Position numbers and translations under genes: made by a program. From Lachnospiraceae bacterium (GTDB taxonomy: Bacteria; Bacillota; Clostridia; Lachnospirales; Lachnospiraceae): a DNA stretch of 32,258 nt. The stretch is taken from positions 1 to 32,258 of the forward strand of contig JAAUZU010000001.1 of NCBI GenBank assembly GCA_014804445.1, in the 5' to 3' direction. Shown piece by piece: positions 30,539-32,258 of this stretch. The notes below the pieces were generated by a model that saw only the letters and a list, made by a program, of their open reading frames with translations, was not told the DNA's origin and searched no databases. Each line of letters opens with the position of its first letter. The stretch's first letter is position 1.

Positions 30539-32074
30539 TTATGTTTCTGTTATGGTGTACGTCACCTTCATGCTCTGCGCCGCGGTCTTTTCAACCGGCG
30601 CGGCCAGGTTGTTGACCGTCATCAGCATGCAGGGGTCTATTGCGGGGATAAAATTAAAATTCCCAGATGTCTGTGATCCCACGATAAGGTACAGCCCTTC
30701 CGTGAGTTTTTCGTAGTGGAAGATGTTGTTGGAATTCACGCTTATATTTGCCGCGTTAAGGTATACGGTTTCCAGTGTTGACGGATCCAGAAGAAGCGGA
30801 TAATAACTTGACGCGCTATAGCTGTTGCTGAACCTCAGCCCCATAACGATATGCCTGCCCCTGCAGCCGAAGAACACAAAAGTCCCGTTTATGCTGTTTC
30901 CGTCCCTGTCCATGAGTTCCGCCCTCGCTGCGTCCGTGCCGTCCGAAAGGCTGACCCTGTATACATAGCTGTGATAATTACCATCCTCCCCTGTTTCCGT
31001 CACGGACACATAGGCATGGGTGTCCGTCAGCCACAGCCTGTCCGGAATATAATTCATTCCGCCTGCTAAATTCAGTCCTGTGCCGGTCACATTCGGAAAG
31101 GAAACCACGCCGGCTTCCAGCCCGTCTTTACCCAGCCGCAGGATTTTTATGTCCTTCCCTGTCTGGTAATTCATTCCGCCGGCGTACAGGTATATATAGC
31201 TGCCGCCCACGCAGGCATACAGTTTTACCTGTGACGTCCCCAGGCTGGCAATGTATTCTGCCGGCACGTCAATCTCATGCTCCTGCTCCCTGTAGAGGTT
31301 GTAGCCGTCATAAAACGGCGATATCTTTGACAGCGGGAAGCCGTATTCCACGATATGCAGTTTCCCGCTGTTTTTAAAATACAGGTCGGGGTTGGCGCCG
31401 CTGCCGTTGTAGTTTATCTCATACTGGTTCTTTATGGCATAAATCCTGTTTTTTGCATAATCCGCAAAGAGAAAGCAGCTCCCTGCCATGCCGTCAGGAT
31501 ATTTTATGTATGCGCCGTTGCCTGTGGCCCCTTCCGCCATCATGGTGTAAACAGGCATATTTTCTGCTGTCTGCGCCGAGTTCCATTCCCGCGTGCCGTC
31601 CCCTTCAATGCCTCCCGCATGGGTGGTAAGGGCAAGGGCGCGTATGGTGCCGTTTGCCTGTGCCGTGGTAAAGTCCCACACATGCCGGAAGGAGCCGTCC
31701 GGCTGCAGCCCGCTCTCCGCCTCATTGTAGCTCCCCCTCTGGGCGTCCACGCCGGAGTAGGCGTTGTGTGCGCCCTTCCCTATAAGGGCTCCCAGCGGCA
31801 TTTCCAGGTTCCCTGCACTTTCCTGTAAGGTTTCCCCGAACAGGAACACCCCGCCGAGCAGGTGATCCATGACGGAGCGATTGTAATTCATTTTCTGCTC
31901 ATCCGTCGTCGGCGCGCCGGATCCGCCCAGATACCCAGTCGGGTAGGTGTAGCGCCCTATCTGGGGCGTGAGTGCGATGGACAGCCCGTTCGTGAGCATG
32001 TTTTCATGCCTCACATATGTTGTTTCCCCCGTCCTTTCGTCGCGCAGTTCAATTTCCGCCAGTCCTTTCAGCAA
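30539..32074 (-). CDS. Phage tail fibre or baseplate-associated protein
   Basis: A protein of about 511 residues. The N-terminus LLKGLAEIELRDERTGETTY resembles, from memory, the start of tail proteins in prophages of gut Clostridia, where a short conserved start is followed by a variable body. The rest is rich in Gly, Tyr, Asn and aromatic strands with repeated short elements (GGMNYQTG and GGMNYIPD), which suggests a beta-propeller- or fibre-like fold for host binding. The start is a TTG at 32074, with AGGAGG eight bases upstream; the ATG at 32152 lies inside the upstream gene. It lies 26 bases after that gene. Confidence 0.65.
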   Translation of the reverse strand: MLKGLAEIELRDERTGETTYVRHENMLTNGLSIALTPQIGRYTYPTGYLGGSGAPTTDEQKMNYNRSVMDHLLGGVFLFGETLQESAGNLEMPLGALIGKGAHNAYSGVDAQRGSYNEAESGLQPDGSFRHVWDFTTAQANGTIRALALTTHAGGIEGDGTREWNSAQTAENMPVYTMMAEGATGNGAYIKYPDGMAGSCFLFADYAKNRIYAIKNQYEINYNGSGANPDLYFKNSGKLHIVEYGFPLSKISPFYDGYNLYREQEHEIDVPAEYIASLGTSQVKLYACVGGSYIYLYAGGMNYQTGKDIKILRLGKDGLEAGVVSFPNVTGTGLNLAGGMNYIPDRLWLTDTHAYVSVTETGEDGNYHSYVYRVSLSDGTDAARAELMDRDGNSINGTFVFFGCRGRHIVMGLRFSNSYSASSYYPLLLDPSTLETVYLNAANISVNSNNIFHYEKLTEGLYLIVGSQTSGNFNFIPAIDPCMLMTVNNLAAPVEKTAAQSMKVTYTITET

Positions 32075-32099
32075 TGTTTTTTCCTCCTTTATCCGTTTT

Positions 32100-32258
32100 T
32101 TATGCTGTTTCCGTGGTGCAGGACACTCCTGCCGATATGCCGGGCAGGGCAAGTCCTCTAAGCTCCATTACCGGCACAGGTGCGCTTATGCCCTGCCGTT
32201 TAAGCGGCACATGTGACACACGGGGCACTGCTGCCGTGCCGCCCATGGGCAGCATGGG
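32100..32258 (-). CDS. C-terminal end of a further prophage protein (5' part outside window)
   Basis: An open frame entering from the window edge, 52 residues to TAA at 32100-32102. It includes VPLKRQGISAPVPVMELRG and LALPGISAGVSCTTETA, rich in Ala, Pro and Val. No family is recognised. Its position directly before the tail gene suggests another tail or baseplate component. Confidence 0.5.
   Translation of the reverse strand, partial: PMLPMGGTAAVPRVSHVPLKRQGISAPVPVMELRGLALPGISAGVSCTTETA

Larger units (their letters stand above)
26984..32258. mobile_element. Prophage, lysis end (continues beyond the window)
   Basis: From the break in the lipoprotein gene to the window edge, the genes follow a Gram-positive phage order read on the minus strand: tail or baseplate proteins, holin, endolysin, then a small HTH gene and a Panacea/membrane-protein pair as cargo beside the presumed attachment site. 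Lysis genes next to one attachment site, with cargo between, are common in such prophages. Structural head genes, integrase and the other end are outside the window, so completeness is unknown. Confidence 0.75.

Noticed and set aside
1..32258. CRISPR arrays, rRNA or tRNA genes
   Set aside because: No regularly spaced direct repeats and no tRNA- or rRNA-like segments were seen; a covariance-model scan could not be run here.

Overview
The window looks like a chromosomal segment from a Gram-positive anaerobe of the Lachnospiraceae or a close relative. This is inferred from protein families, AGGAGG-type ribosome binding sites and gene order; no rRNA or marker gene is present to prove it. Nearly all genes from about 2.5 kb onward are on the minus strand. 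The exceptions are an AT-rich plus-strand block at the left edge and two plus-strand genes near 26 kb.

Layout. (1) 1-2130 (+): an AT-rich accessory block with the end of a carbon-nitrogen hydrolase, a GNAT acetyltransferase, a histidine phosphatase gene broken by an internal deletion, and a Nudix hydrolase. (2) 2507-6516 (-): a sulfur block, metY > cysK > iscS > iscU, with a near-consensus promoter and overlapping dyad upstream of metY and a terminator after cysK. It makes cysteine/homocysteine and delivers sulfur to Fe-S clusters. (3) 6536-12635 (-): a CapA-like protein coupled to a DUF3160 lipoprotein, then a two-domain flavodoxin-like oxidoreductase and an NAD-dependent epimerase. (4) 12666-15910: a patch of mobile-element debris and broken genes (possible recombinase tail, KilA-N protein, small HTH protein, possible DNA-binding protein, several inverted repeats, an acetyltransferase fragment) around an intact adenosine-deaminase-like gene. 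A 32-bp perfect palindrome upstream of the KilA-N gene is nearly duplicated inside that gene. (5) 15908-25656 (-): housekeeping genes. An SPFH/zinc-ribbon protein, a membrane zinc-ribbon protein, a PAS-GGDEF-EAL c-di-GMP protein and PcrA helicase appear to form one operon. Then come a small acidic membrane protein and an RlmD-type rRNA methyltransferase whose C-terminal extension is cut off by an amber codon and then a frameshift. (6) 25692-26983: a divergent regulatory region, an XRE regulator with four regularly spaced cysteines, and a substrate-binding lipoprotein gene that stops about halfway. (7) 26984-32258: the lysis end of a prophage, apparently inserted into that lipoprotein gene: tail proteins > holin > cysteine-peptidase endolysin, then cargo genes.

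The most interesting part is the prophage cargo. A Panacea (DUF4065, SocA-like) gene overlaps by 11 nt a gene for a three-helix membrane protein with a cysteine-rich loop. Upstream lie two consensus-like promoters, and the distal one has a GAAC-N4-GTTC dyad, the core of the Gram-positive LexA (SOS) box, in its spacer. This suggests a DNA-damage-responsive toxin-antitoxin or phage-defence pair with an unfamiliar membrane effector; it is inference from sequence only.
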